A stretch of 64,000 nucleotides of DNA from Gammaproteobacteria bacterium (GTDB lineage Bacteria; Pseudomonadota; Gammaproteobacteria; Pseudomonadales; Azotimanducaceae). The notes beneath the pieces are model-generated. The model saw nothing but the letters and a program-made list of their open reading frames with translations. It ran no database searches and was not told the origin of the DNA. Positions 45,614-53,941 of the stretch are shown piece by piece (the stretch's first letter is position 1; each line of letters begins with the position of its first letter). The stretch is taken from assembly GCA_026705345.1 (NCBI GenBank), contig JAPPAV010000069.1:1-64000 (forward strand), written 5' to 3'. A program made the translations under genes and the position numbers.

Positions 45614-48538
45614 TCATGGGTCGGTCAACGCCAGTGCCTTTCGCACCTCCTTGCGAAGTACCTGCGCGTGTTCAAGCGTGGGATCGAGTTCGAGTGCCCG
45701 TTGGATGCGTGCGAGCGCCTCCTCGTTGCGACCGAGATTGTGCAGGACCGCTCCGTGGTTGGCGAGGGACTCGGCGTTGTCCGGATCGAGTTCCGCAAGT
45801 TCCGAGTAGCGCCCATGTGCCTCCTCGTACCGCTCCAGAGCGACCAGTGACATAGCCAAGTGGTTCAATGCGGCCCGGTTCCCCGGCTCGATTTCGATGG
45901 CGAGTTCGTACTGTCCACTTGCTGCGGGGATATCCCCCAACTCGCGCAGCGCATGGCCGCTGTACAACCGCAACGAAACGGCGTACGGCAGGTCGGGCCG
46001 CAACTCGAGGGCCCGGGTCATCGAGTCGAGGGCCGCGCGAAAGCGTCCGCGCTGGTACAACGCGATGCCCAGACCCGCATGCACGGGGGCGTTGCCGGGG
46101 TCGATCTCGAGTGCATCCTCGTAGACGGGGATCGCCTCGTCTATTTGACCCTCGTTGCGCAGCGATTCCGCGAGCCTGTGCAACAACGTCGGATCGTCGG
46201 GGCGCGTGTCGCCTGCCCGGCGCCGGTATGTTGCGGCTTCGTCGACCCGTCCCTGCCGGTTCCGCAGTTCCGCCATAGCCAACAACGTCAACACATTCTC
46301 CGGCATTTCGGCCATGGCACGCTCCAAGTGCACCTCGGCTTCCTCGAGGTCCCCAAGTTCCCCGGCCGCCTGGCCCATGAACAGGTAGAGCGGACCCCGG
46401 GTCTCGTCGGTGCCCGGCATTTCCACCGCGAGGCGTAGGTGGTCGAGCGCTTCTGCGAATCGTTTCTGCCGGAACAGCACCGTGCCAAGCCCGGCATGCG
46501 CGACGCCGTCCCCCTCATCAATCGCCAACACCTCCCGGAACCGGGACTCGGCTTCGGCGAGTTGCCCCCGCCTCCGTGCCAACTCGCCCAGATTCCGCAA
46601 AGCGCCGCGGTGGCTCGGATCTAACTCGATTGCCTCTCGCAGAGCCGCCTCCGCCGTCTCGAACCGCCCTTGGTCCATCAACGCATCGGCGAGCATCGCG
46701 TAGAGCCGGGGCGCATCCTGCCGCTGCTCCTTAATGCCCGCGAAAGCACGGTCCAGGTAAGCCTCGGATTCGTCGCCGTACCCGAGTTCCGCGGCGGACC
46801 GCCCCATCAACACATAGAGTGTTCCCCGGGTTCCGATGGTCGGCGACCCCACCGCATTGCGCAAATGGTCGAGGGCCGCCGCATAGCGTTTCTGCCGGAA
46901 AAGCACCGTGCCAAGCCCTGCGTTCGCGAGGCCGTGTTCCCCGTCAATCGCCAACACTTGCCGGTAACGGGTTTCGGCTTCGGCGAGGCGTCCCTGTCGC
47001 CGCGCCAACTCGGCCCGGTTCTGCAATGCGCCGCGATGCTTCGGGTCCACTTCCACGGCACGTTGCAGGGCTTCCTCGGCCTCTTCGAGCCGCCCCTGCT
47101 CCATGAACGTCTTGCCGAGCGCCGCATACGGCCCCGGCGTGTCCGGTTGCTGATCACGAGCGATGCGGATCGCTGCGAGGCCCTTTTCGATGCGGCCTGC
47201 GTCGACGAGGGCGTTGCCGAGGTTGAGTTGGGCATGCCGTGCCGTCGGGTTGTACGAGACGATGTGGCCGAAAAAGGTCACTCCGTCCCGATACACGCCG
47301 GACTGTTGCCACGCCAACACCCCCAGGGCCGCGATCGCAACCGCGGCCAACCCTCCCGCGCTATGCCGCACGGGCAACGGCAACCTTCGCATGCCGTATG
47401 TCAGGCCACCGAGCACAACCGCAACGAGACCGATGCTGGCCAGGTACTGGAACCGGTCGGCGACCAGCGAGAATTCCATGTAGCCGAAGTCGACGAATCC
47501 GAGCACAGGGGCAAGCGTCACTGCGAAGAACAGGGCGCCTGCTAGCGGTCCGCGCCCGATCCGGTGGCGAAATACCCAAAGCGCGGCAGCCAACAACACG
47601 GCAGCGACAACGTAGAGCCAAGCCGCGAATTCGCGGGTTTGGATATCCCACATCGGGTAGACCACCGCGAGATCGACAGGCCAAACCAGCTTCGCGGCAT
47701 AGAACCAAAGGGCGCGGGCGGCGATCAGCAGCCGTTCCGGCAGCGAATACACCGAGTCGAACGAAAACCGCGACGTGTAGAACGCGAGATCCGCTAGGCT
47801 GATTGCGAGGCCCACCAGAAAAAACGGCGCGAGGCGCACCACATCGACAATCTTGATATTGCCCTGTCGCCACCAATGCCAGACGAGCAGTGCCGCCGGC
47901 AACGTCACCACGATGGACTTCGACAGCATGCCCGCCACGAACAGCGCGAGGGCTAGCGCATACCCCCTGACGGTCGGGGTCTCGACGAACCGCAGCCAGG
48001 TCAGGAATGCGGTGAGGTAGAACAGCCCGGAGAGCAGATCCTTCCGCTCGATGATCCAGGCCACCGACTCGACGTGCACCGGATGCACGGCGAAGACGGC
48101 CGCAATCAGCCACGCACCGGGAACGGCCAACCGGCCCATCAGCCGCCACACCAGCAGCGAATTGACGAGATGCAATGCCAGGTTTACGACGTGGTAGCCC
48201 AGTGGATCAAATCCCCACAGCTTGTGCTCCAGGTAGAAGGTCGTGTACACGATCGGCCAGTAGTGGCCTTCGTGGCGGATGTCGGCCGGCGAGAACCAGA
48301 TGTTCCATAGCCCGGACCATTCCCGGATCACCGGGGCTTCGGTGAAGACGAAGTCGTCCCAGACGAATCCGCCCGCCAGCGACGGGTAGTAGCTCACACA
48401 GACGAGCACGCAGAGCCCGAGCAAGGCGAGCGTATCGCGGCGCGGGAAGGCGGCGATCGAAAGTGAGCCGGGGAATCCCGTGGCTTTCGCGTCCGCGGCC
48501 GACCGGTGCTTCCCGACGTCGCCCCCGGACCGGCTCAC
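45614..48538 (-). CDS. TMTC-like multispanning membrane protein with long TPR tail
   Basis: A protein of about 974 residues. The first half has about ten membrane helices and luminal-loop motifs like those of TMTC/O-mannosyltransferase-type proteins: FVWDDFVFTEAPVI, GYHVVNLALHLVNSLLVWRL, HPVHVESVAWIIERKDLLS and VADRFQYLASIGL. The second half (from about residue 440) is a run of about 13 tetratricopeptide repeats. Such proteins are predicted or shown to transfer sugar from a polyprenyl-phosphate donor to proteins. The start is the GTG at 48538, 44 bp after the GT2-GtrA gene; a much longer open frame upstream overlaps that gene and is rejected. Two TPR blocks of about 100 residues, starting near 47036 and 46610, are near duplicates. 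Confidence 0.85.
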   Translation of the reverse strand: MSRSGGDVGKHRSAADAKATGFPGSLSIAAFPRRDTLALLGLCVLVCVSYYPSLAGGFVWDDFVFTEAPVIREWSGLWNIWFSPADIRHEGHYWPIVYTTFYLEHKLWGFDPLGYHVVNLALHLVNSLLVWRLMGRLAVPGAWLIAAVFAVHPVHVESVAWIIERKDLLSGLFYLTAFLTWLRFVETPTVRGYALALALFVAGMLSKSIVVTLPAALLVWHWWRQGNIKIVDVVRLAPFFLVGLAISLADLAFYTSRFSFDSVYSLPERLLIAARALWFYAAKLVWPVDLAVVYPMWDIQTREFAAWLYVVAAVLLAAALWVFRHRIGRGPLAGALFFAVTLAPVLGFVDFGYMEFSLVADRFQYLASIGLVAVVLGGLTYGMRRLPLPVRHSAGGLAAVAIAALGVLAWQQSGVYRDGVTFFGHIVSYNPTARHAQLNLGNALVDAGRIEKGLAAIRIARDQQPDTPGPYAALGKTFMEQGRLEEAEEALQRAVEVDPKHRGALQNRAELARRQGRLAEAETRYRQVLAIDGEHGLANAGLGTVLFRQKRYAAALDHLRNAVGSPTIGTRGTLYVLMGRSAAELGYGDESEAYLDRAFAGIKEQRQDAPRLYAMLADALMDQGRFETAEAALREAIELDPSHRGALRNLGELARRRGQLAEAESRFREVLAIDEGDGVAHAGLGTVLFRQKRFAEALDHLRLAVEMPGTDETRGPLYLFMGQAAGELGDLEEAEVHLERAMAEMPENVLTLLAMAELRNRQGRVDEAATYRRRAGDTRPDDPTLLHRLAESLRNEGQIDEAIPVYEDALEIDPGNAPVHAGLGIALYQRGRFRAALDSMTRALELRPDLPYAVSLRLYSGHALRELGDIPAASGQYELAIEIEPGNRAALNHLAMSLVALERYEEAHGRYSELAELDPDNAESLANHGAVLHNLGRNEEALARIQRALELDPTLEHAQVLRKEVRKALALTDP

Positions 48539-48582
48539 GGGTCGGCGCGTTCGCCGCTTCCGCCTCTGCGCCACCGGACTCC

Positions 48583-49722
48583 CTACTGCGGCCGGTCCAC
48601 CGCCCGGGCGCGATAGCGGCCGTACACGTATCCGTTGGCCACGAGGTAGTTGGCGATGCTTCCGACGGCCACCCCGCAGACCAACGCGAGCAGGCGGTTC
48701 TGCCCGAAGAAGGCCACGAAACTGGTCAATGCTGTATAGGCACCGACGTTTACGGAGAGACCGAGCAGGCTGCTGCCGACGAACTGCGCCCACTGCCGCC
48801 CCTGCGGCCGCCACGGGCGCTCGGCGAAGGTGATCGCACGGTTGAGCCGCCAGTTCCATGTTACGGCGGGCCAGAACGACAGGAACCGGGCCAGGCGATG
48901 CTCGAGCCCGAACCATTGCAGGCCGAGGTAGAACGCAACGTCGATGAGGAAACCGCTCGCGCCGACGCACAGGAAGCTCGCCAGCCGTGCCAACCCGCCA
49001 TATCGGAACAGGTACAGGCGATGCACGTGGCGCAGGTAGTTGACCTGCTGTCGCCAATCGAGCTTGCTCACGCCCCGCTGCCGGTCGCTGAACACGATGG
49101 GCACCTCGGCAATCCGAAGCCGTCCGCGAACCATCAGTTCCAATGCGATCTTGTAACCGAGGGGGTGCAACTGGCCTGGGCCAGGGAGCTTGTTCCGGTC
49201 CACGGCGAAGAACCCGGCCATCGGGTCCGAACAGTTCACCAGCGACCGGGCAAGCAACGTTGCCAGGCGCGAGTTCAGGTGTCGCCACGCGCCCCAATTC
49301 CGATCGACCTCGCCACCGGGTGCATACCGGCTGCCCACCACGATGTCCGCACACCCGTCGAGTGCGTTCAGCAGATCGGGTATCCGCTCCGGCGGATGCG
49401 AAAGATCCGCATCCATCACCACGATGCGGTCGAAACGCGCCTGCCGGATCCCGTGCAGCACCGCTCGGGACAGGTCGCGCGGCACGCCTCTCCGGACCTC
49501 CATCCTGAGCGGCAACCGCTCGGCCAAGTCGTTCGCAATCTCAACGCTGCCGTCCCCCGAGTCGTCGTCGACCAGAAGCAGTTCCCACGTCCAGCCGCCG
49601 ACCGTCATCGCAGCCGAAACACGCGTGGCCAACGCACGAAGGTTCGGAGCCTCGCGATAGGTTGGTACCACGACGGACGCGGTCCTGCCCTCGCCCGACG
49701 AACAATGGCTAACGGTCGTCAA
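48583..49722 (-). CDS. Dolichol-phosphate mannose synthase-like GT2 fused to GtrA membrane domain
   Basis: A protein of about 379 residues. The N-terminal GT-A domain shows ASVVVPTYREAPNLRAL, the nucleotide-binding ELLLVDDDSGDGSVE, the metal motif in RIVVMDADLSHPPERIP and the acceptor region GSRYAPGGEVDRNWG. The C-terminal GtrA domain has four helices (from about residue 245, FLCVGASGFLIDVAFYLGL). It would make polyprenyl-phosphate hexose and help flip it. It lies directly upstream of the TMTC-like protein, a plausible user of that donor. The start is uncertain: TTG at 49722 is chosen because it limits overlap with the S9 peptidase; GTG at 49671 and TTG at 49728 are alternatives. Confidence 0.87.
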   Translation of the reverse strand: MTTVSHCSSGEGRTASVVVPTYREAPNLRALATRVSAAMTVGGWTWELLLVDDDSGDGSVEIANDLAERLPLRMEVRRGVPRDLSRAVLHGIRQARFDRIVVMDADLSHPPERIPDLLNALDGCADIVVGSRYAPGGEVDRNWGAWRHLNSRLATLLARSLVNCSDPMAGFFAVDRNKLPGPGQLHPLGYKIALELMVRGRLRIAEVPIVFSDRQRGVSKLDWRQQVNYLRHVHRLYLFRYGGLARLASFLCVGASGFLIDVAFYLGLQWFGLEHRLARFLSFWPAVTWNWRLNRAITFAERPWRPQGRQWAQFVGSSLLGLSVNVGAYTALTSFVAFFGQNRLLALVCGVAVGSIANYLVANGYVYGRYRARAVDRPQ

Positions 49723-51871
49723 CCGCAACAACCATGAACGCGTACTCCTCCGCCACTTCGTAGAGCGAGTCGTATCGACCGGACTTTCCGCCATGACCGG
49801 CACCCATGTTGGTCTTCAGGACGAGCGGGTTGTCGTCCTCCTTCAACGTCCTGAGCTTCGCGACGTACTTCGCCGGTTCCCAGTAGGTCACGCGCGGGTC
49901 GTTGAGTCCTGCCGTCACCAGGATCGGTGGGTAGTGGCCCGACTTGAGCTGATCGTAGGGCGAATAGGAATACATGTACTCGAAAGCGGCCTTGTCCTCG
50001 ATGGGATTGCCCCACTCCGGCCACTCGATCGGCGTCAGCGGCAATGAGGTGTCGAGCATACTGTTGACCACGTCGACGAACGGGACGTGGGCGGCCACCG
50101 CGCCCCAGAGTTCCGGCGCCTGGTTGACCACCGCCCCCATTAACTCGCCCCCGGCACTGCCTCCCGCGATGGCGATGCGGCCCTCCCGTGTGAAACCTTG
50201 GGCGATGAGGTGGCGGGCAACATCCACGAAATCGTTGAAGGTATTGGTACGCTGGTCGAGCTTGCCCGCCTCGTACCAGTGGTAGCCGAGTTCGTCGCCG
50301 CCGCGGATATGGGCGATGGCGTAGATGAAGCCACGGTCCAACAGCGAAAGACGCGCCGTCGAGAAGGACGGCGACATGCCGTAGCCGTAGGCGCCGTAGC
50401 CGTAAAGGTACAGCGGGGCGCTGCCATCCTTCGGGGTGTCCTTGCGGTAGACGATGGACACCGGCACCCCCACGCCGTCCCGCGCCGGCGCCATGATGCG
50501 TTCGGTGGCGTACGCCGACGCGTCGTAGCCGCTGGGGATCTCCTGGACCTTCCGCGAGCGCAGTTCCGCCGCATCCAAGTCGTAGTCGAAAACGGTTTCG
50601 GGCGTCACCATGGACTCGTAGCCCAGGCGCAGCGTACCGCTCTTGAACTCCTCGTTGGCACCGATCCCGACACGATATGCCGTTTCGGGGAACCCGATGT
50701 GCGTACTTTCGCCCGAGCGGTCGATGAGGCGGATCTGGTCGAGACCGTCGATGCGCTCCTCCACGGCCAGGAAGTCGGCGAACGCCTGAAAGCCAGTGAT
50801 GTAGCGTTCGTCGGAACCGGCAAGCAGCGTTTCCCATGCGGCCTCGGAAGGGTCGTCGTCGGGTGCCGTGACCAGACGGTTGTTCTTGTGGGTATCGTTG
50901 GTGCGGATGACGAATCGGTCGCCCTGGTGGTCGAGGGTGTAGTCGTGATCTTCTCGCCGGCCAGCCACCAGGCGCGGATCGCTCCCCGGCGCGTCACCCG
51001 GAATGAGGTAGACCTCGGACGTCACGTGATCGCCCGACGATATGACCACGTATCGCTTGGACGACGTCGACGACACGCCGACGAAGAAGCCGGGATCGTG
51101 CTCCTCGTAGACGATCGCATCGTCTTCCACGGGCGTACCGAGCACGTGGCGGCGGACCTGGTACGGACGCCAGTCCTCATCGACAACGCTATAGAAGAAC
51201 GATCCATCGTCGGCGCTCCACACCGGGCTGCCCGACGTGTTCTCGATGACCTCGCCTAAGAGTTCGCCGGTCTCGAGGACCTTGGTGCGAAGGGCGAATC
51301 GTTCCGCGCCCGTCACGTCCACGCTGTAGGCCATGAGCCGTCCGTCGTTGGATACCGAGAGCGCACCGAGCCGGAAGTAGTCCGACCCCTCGGCGAGCGC
51401 GGGTTCGTCCAGTATCACTGCGGCCTCAGCCGTGGGGCCCTTCCCGGCGCCCTGACCGGCTGCCGGCCAGCGGGACCAGATTCGGTACTGACCCTCCGCC
51501 TCGAAACGCCACTGGTAGAAGTAGTCGCCCTCCTTCACGGGGACGTTGGCATCATCGGGCTTCTGGCGTGCCTTGATCTCGGCGAAGATCGTGTCGGCAA
51601 GCTCCCTATGCGGAGCCATCACCGCGTCGAAGTAGGCGTTCTCCGCTTCGAGGTAGGCGAGCACGTCCGGGTCGTCCACCTTCGGGTAGCTCTGATCCTT
51701 CAGCCAGTGGTAGGGATCTTCCACCGTGATGCCATGCACGGTGTACGAGTGCGGCCGCTGCTCCGCGACCGGGGGTTCGCCCAGGGGTGACGTCACATCA
51801 GCACACCCCGCGGCCCACACCGCAACGGTGGTCGTCGAGGCAACCGTTCTTCGCCAGGAGGTGGGCGTCAA
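49709..51871 (-). CDS. Prolyl oligopeptidase family (S9A, oligopeptidase B-like) lipoprotein
   Basis: A 720-residue serine peptidase. The N-terminal seven-bladed propeller (from about residue 45 to 400) opens with HGITVEDPYHWLKD. The C-terminal hydrolase domain has YLYGYGAYGYGMSPSFS, the nucleophile IAIAGGSAGGELMGAV, the Asp loop VTAGLNDPRVTYWEPAKYVA and the His loop MGAGHGGKSGRYDS. The pattern is closest to oligopeptidase B. The start is a TTG at 51871 whose bases overlap the acyl-CoA dehydrogenase stop (TTGA). This gives a lipoprotein-like leader ending in VAVWAAGCADV, so the enzyme is probably exported, unlike most oligopeptidase B. Confidence 0.9.
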   Translation of the reverse strand: MTPTSWRRTVASTTTVAVWAAGCADVTSPLGEPPVAEQRPHSYTVHGITVEDPYHWLKDQSYPKVDDPDVLAYLEAENAYFDAVMAPHRELADTIFAEIKARQKPDDANVPVKEGDYFYQWRFEAEGQYRIWSRWPAAGQGAGKGPTAEAAVILDEPALAEGSDYFRLGALSVSNDGRLMAYSVDVTGAERFALRTKVLETGELLGEVIENTSGSPVWSADDGSFFYSVVDEDWRPYQVRRHVLGTPVEDDAIVYEEHDPGFFVGVSSTSSKRYVVISSGDHVTSEVYLIPGDAPGSDPRLVAGRREDHDYTLDHQGDRFVIRTNDTHKNNRLVTAPDDDPSEAAWETLLAGSDERYITGFQAFADFLAVEERIDGLDQIRLIDRSGESTHIGFPETAYRVGIGANEEFKSGTLRLGYESMVTPETVFDYDLDAAELRSRKVQEIPSGYDASAYATERIMAPARDGVGVPVSIVYRKDTPKDGSAPLYLYGYGAYGYGMSPSFSTARLSLLDRGFIYAIAHIRGGDELGYHWYEAGKLDQRTNTFNDFVDVARHLIAQGFTREGRIAIAGGSAGGELMGAVVNQAPELWGAVAAHVPFVDVVNSMLDTSLPLTPIEWPEWGNPIEDKAAFEYMYSYSPYDQLKSGHYPPILVTAGLNDPRVTYWEPAKYVAKLRTLKEDDNPLVLKTNMGAGHGGKSGRYDSLYEVAEEYAFMVVAVDDR

Positions 51872-53022
51872 TCCGGCAGCCCAAGTACCCGTTTGGCGAT
51901 GATGTTGCGTTGGATCTCGTTGCTTCCGCTGTAGATCGAGGCAGCGCGGTTGGCGAGAAACGCCCGGGTGTCGCCGATCTCCGCGTTGTCGAAGCCGAGT
52001 CCTTCCCATCCGAGACCCCGGGTTCCACGCATCTCCACGAGCAAGGACGACTTGTCCTGCTGCAGCTCCGTGCCGTACATCTTGAAGATCGATGTCGCGG
52101 GCCCCGGCGTTCGCCCGTCCTTGGCCTCCTCCACCGTTCGCCGCTGGGTGAGGCGGTACGCCTGGTTGTTGATGTTGTGTTCGATGATGCGCGCCCTGAG
52201 CGCGTCGTCGGCGATACGACCATCGTGCTCGCCGGCGTAGTCCTTCGCGCGGCCTTCCAGGGTCGGGCCCGCCTCCCGGACGGCGGCACCGCCAACAAGG
52301 GACGCCATGCTGCCGCGCTCGAACTGCAAGAGTCGCTTGCCGATGGTCCAGCCCTTGTTGAGTTCGCCGACAAGGTCCTCCTTCTTGGCGATCGCGTCGT
52401 CGAAGAAGGTCTCGCAGAACGGCGAACTGCCGCTGATCAAACGGATCGGCTTCACCGTCACGCCGGGCTGATGCATCGTCAACAGCACGAAGCTTATGCC
52501 GTCGTGCTTAGGCACGTCGGGATCCGTCCGCACCAGGGCGAACATCCAGTCTGCGAACTGCGCGCCGGATGTCCAGATCTTCTGACCGTTGATCACGAAA
52601 TGGTCGCCGCTGTCCACCGCCCGGGTTCTCAAGCTCGCCAGGTCGGACCCGGAACTGGGCTCGCTGTAGCCCTGGCACCAGTTGACCTCGCCGCGCACGA
52701 TCGGCGGGATGTGACGACGCTTCTGATCTTGTGTGCCCAACTCGAGCAGCGTCGGCCCGATCAGCGACATGCCCATGCCGCCGAACGGAACCGATGCGCG
52801 GATCCGGCGCAGTTCCTGGATCAGCACCATGTACTCTTCGTTGTCGAGGCCACCACCGCCGTACTCGGTGGGCCATGTCGGCGCCGACCAGCCTTTCTCG
52901 ACGAGGCGGTCCCGCCATATCCGTCCGTCGTCGCGATTGCCACGAGCGCCAGCCCGGGCCCCCGGCGGACAGTTGTCCTCGAGCCAATCGCGGGCTTCGC
53001 CGCGGAAGTCCTCCAAGGCCAT
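51868..53022 (-). CDS. Acyl-CoA dehydrogenase
   Basis: A 384-residue FAD enzyme of the ACAD family. Substrate- and FAD-contact signatures are YSEPSSGSDLASLRTRAV and GQKIWTSGAQFADWMF; the C-terminal helical domain ends GSNEIQRNIIAKRVLGLPD, the standard FAD-binding tail. It oxidises an acyl-CoA at C2-C3, passing electrons to ETF. A single long helix region around 195-310 is somewhat extended relative to short-chain enzymes. Its exact chain-length class is not evident. It is the first gene of a run into the S9 peptidase, with four-base overlap. Confidence 0.92.
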   Translation of the reverse strand: MALEDFRGEARDWLEDNCPPGARAGARGNRDDGRIWRDRLVEKGWSAPTWPTEYGGGGLDNEEYMVLIQELRRIRASVPFGGMGMSLIGPTLLELGTQDQKRRHIPPIVRGEVNWCQGYSEPSSGSDLASLRTRAVDSGDHFVINGQKIWTSGAQFADWMFALVRTDPDVPKHDGISFVLLTMHQPGVTVKPIRLISGSSPFCETFFDDAIAKKEDLVGELNKGWTIGKRLLQFERGSMASLVGGAAVREAGPTLEGRAKDYAGEHDGRIADDALRARIIEHNINNQAYRLTQRRTVEEAKDGRTPGPATSIFKMYGTELQQDKSSLLVEMRGTRGLGWEGLGFDNAEIGDTRAFLANRAASIYSGSNEIQRNIIAKRVLGLPD

Positions 53023-53129
53023 CGGTTCCCTCCCGAACGATCAAGCGTTGAAGCATCGATGAAGCGGCGCCGAAACTCAAGCCGACAGCTCGCCCTGGCG
53101 GGCGCGTACCCGGTTCGGCGGCGCGGAAC

Positions 53130-53159
53130 TTGCGTAGAGCAAGCCCTTGGCGTTATAGA
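53130..53159 (+). promoter_or_regulatory. Candidate promoter for the DsbA-like gene
   Basis: TTGCGT (53130-53135) and TATAGA (53154-53159, five of six bases) are separated by 18 bp. The predicted start of transcription is about 20 bp before the GTG at 53189. Confidence 0.4.
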
Positions 53160-53188
53160 CTACGCCCGTTCTTGTTTTCGACAGCGAA

Positions 53189-53857
53189 GTGGCCAAGCGC
53201 AAGGACAACATCAACGAGATTCGCACCGGCATCCTGGTCGGGGTGGGAGCGCTGATCCTGATCGTCGTCGGCGTCGGTCTCTACTACAGCCTGGGATTCG
53301 GCGGCGCGGCGAGCGGCGAACCCTATATCGCCCTCGACAAGCCCGACGGCACCGGCGACGTCGAGGTGGTCTACTTCTTCTCGTACGAATGTCCCCATTG
53401 CCGGAGCTTCGACGACCTTATCGACGGCTGGCAATCCAAGTTGCATGACGGCGCGGTCTTCAGGCGCATACACGTCGCCTATTCGTCGTCGAATCGACTG
53501 CTCGCCAAAGCACACCGCGCCCTCACGCGCCACGACGCGTTCGACGCCAATCACCGGCGGCTGTTTCGTGCCCTCCAGGATCGCAACCGACGGTTCGCCA
53601 CGCCCAACGCGCTGGCCCAGTTCGTCGACGGGTTCGACGTGGACCAGGACGCGTTCCTCAGGACACTGACATCAACGCGCACCGCCCGCGAGGTGGATGC
53701 CGGTGAACGGCTTTTCCTCTCCCTAGGGCTGACCGGCGTCCCCGCGTTGGTGGTGGACGACAAGTACATCATCAACATGGACATTGGTCGAAAACACGCG
53801 CTCGCCGTAGCGGACGATCTCGTGGAGGAACTCCTGGCGAAGCGGAGCGGTTTGTAG
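53189..53857 (+). CDS. Membrane-anchored DsbA-like thiol:disulfide oxidoreductase
   Basis: A 222-residue protein starting at GTG. An uncleaved N-terminal helix (GILVGVGALILIVVGVGLYY, residues 14-33) anchors a periplasmic DsbA domain. The redox site is FFSYECPHCRSFD (Cys68, Cys71; dipeptide Pro-His as in E. coli DsbA) and the cis-proline loop is LTGVPALVVDDKY. An inserted helical domain lies at about 100-170. It would introduce disulfides into exported proteins. DsbB is not in the window. It precedes PBP1B by 84 bp. Confidence 0.9.
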   Translation: MAKRKDNINEIRTGILVGVGALILIVVGVGLYYSLGFGGAASGEPYIALDKPDGTGDVEVVYFFSYECPHCRSFDDLIDGWQSKLHDGAVFRRIHVAYSSSNRLLAKAHRALTRHDAFDANHRRLFRALQDRNRRFATPNALAQFVDGFDVDQDAFLRTLTSTRTAREVDAGERLFLSLGLTGVPALVVDDKYIINMDIGRKHALAVADDLVEELLAKRSGL

Positions 53858-53941
53858 AGGCGGCCTATCGCGCCCGAGGGGCGCTGCGGTCGCCCGTCTC
53901 GACAAGTCCTTAAGAGGCCCGAGAGTCGACTCAGCATAGAC

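Noticed and set aside
48539-49354. Extension of the TMTC-like frame to give 1246 codons
   Set aside because: The added part overlaps the GT2-GtrA gene on the same strand in another frame and has the Arg/Pro/Gly-rich look of out-of-frame translation.
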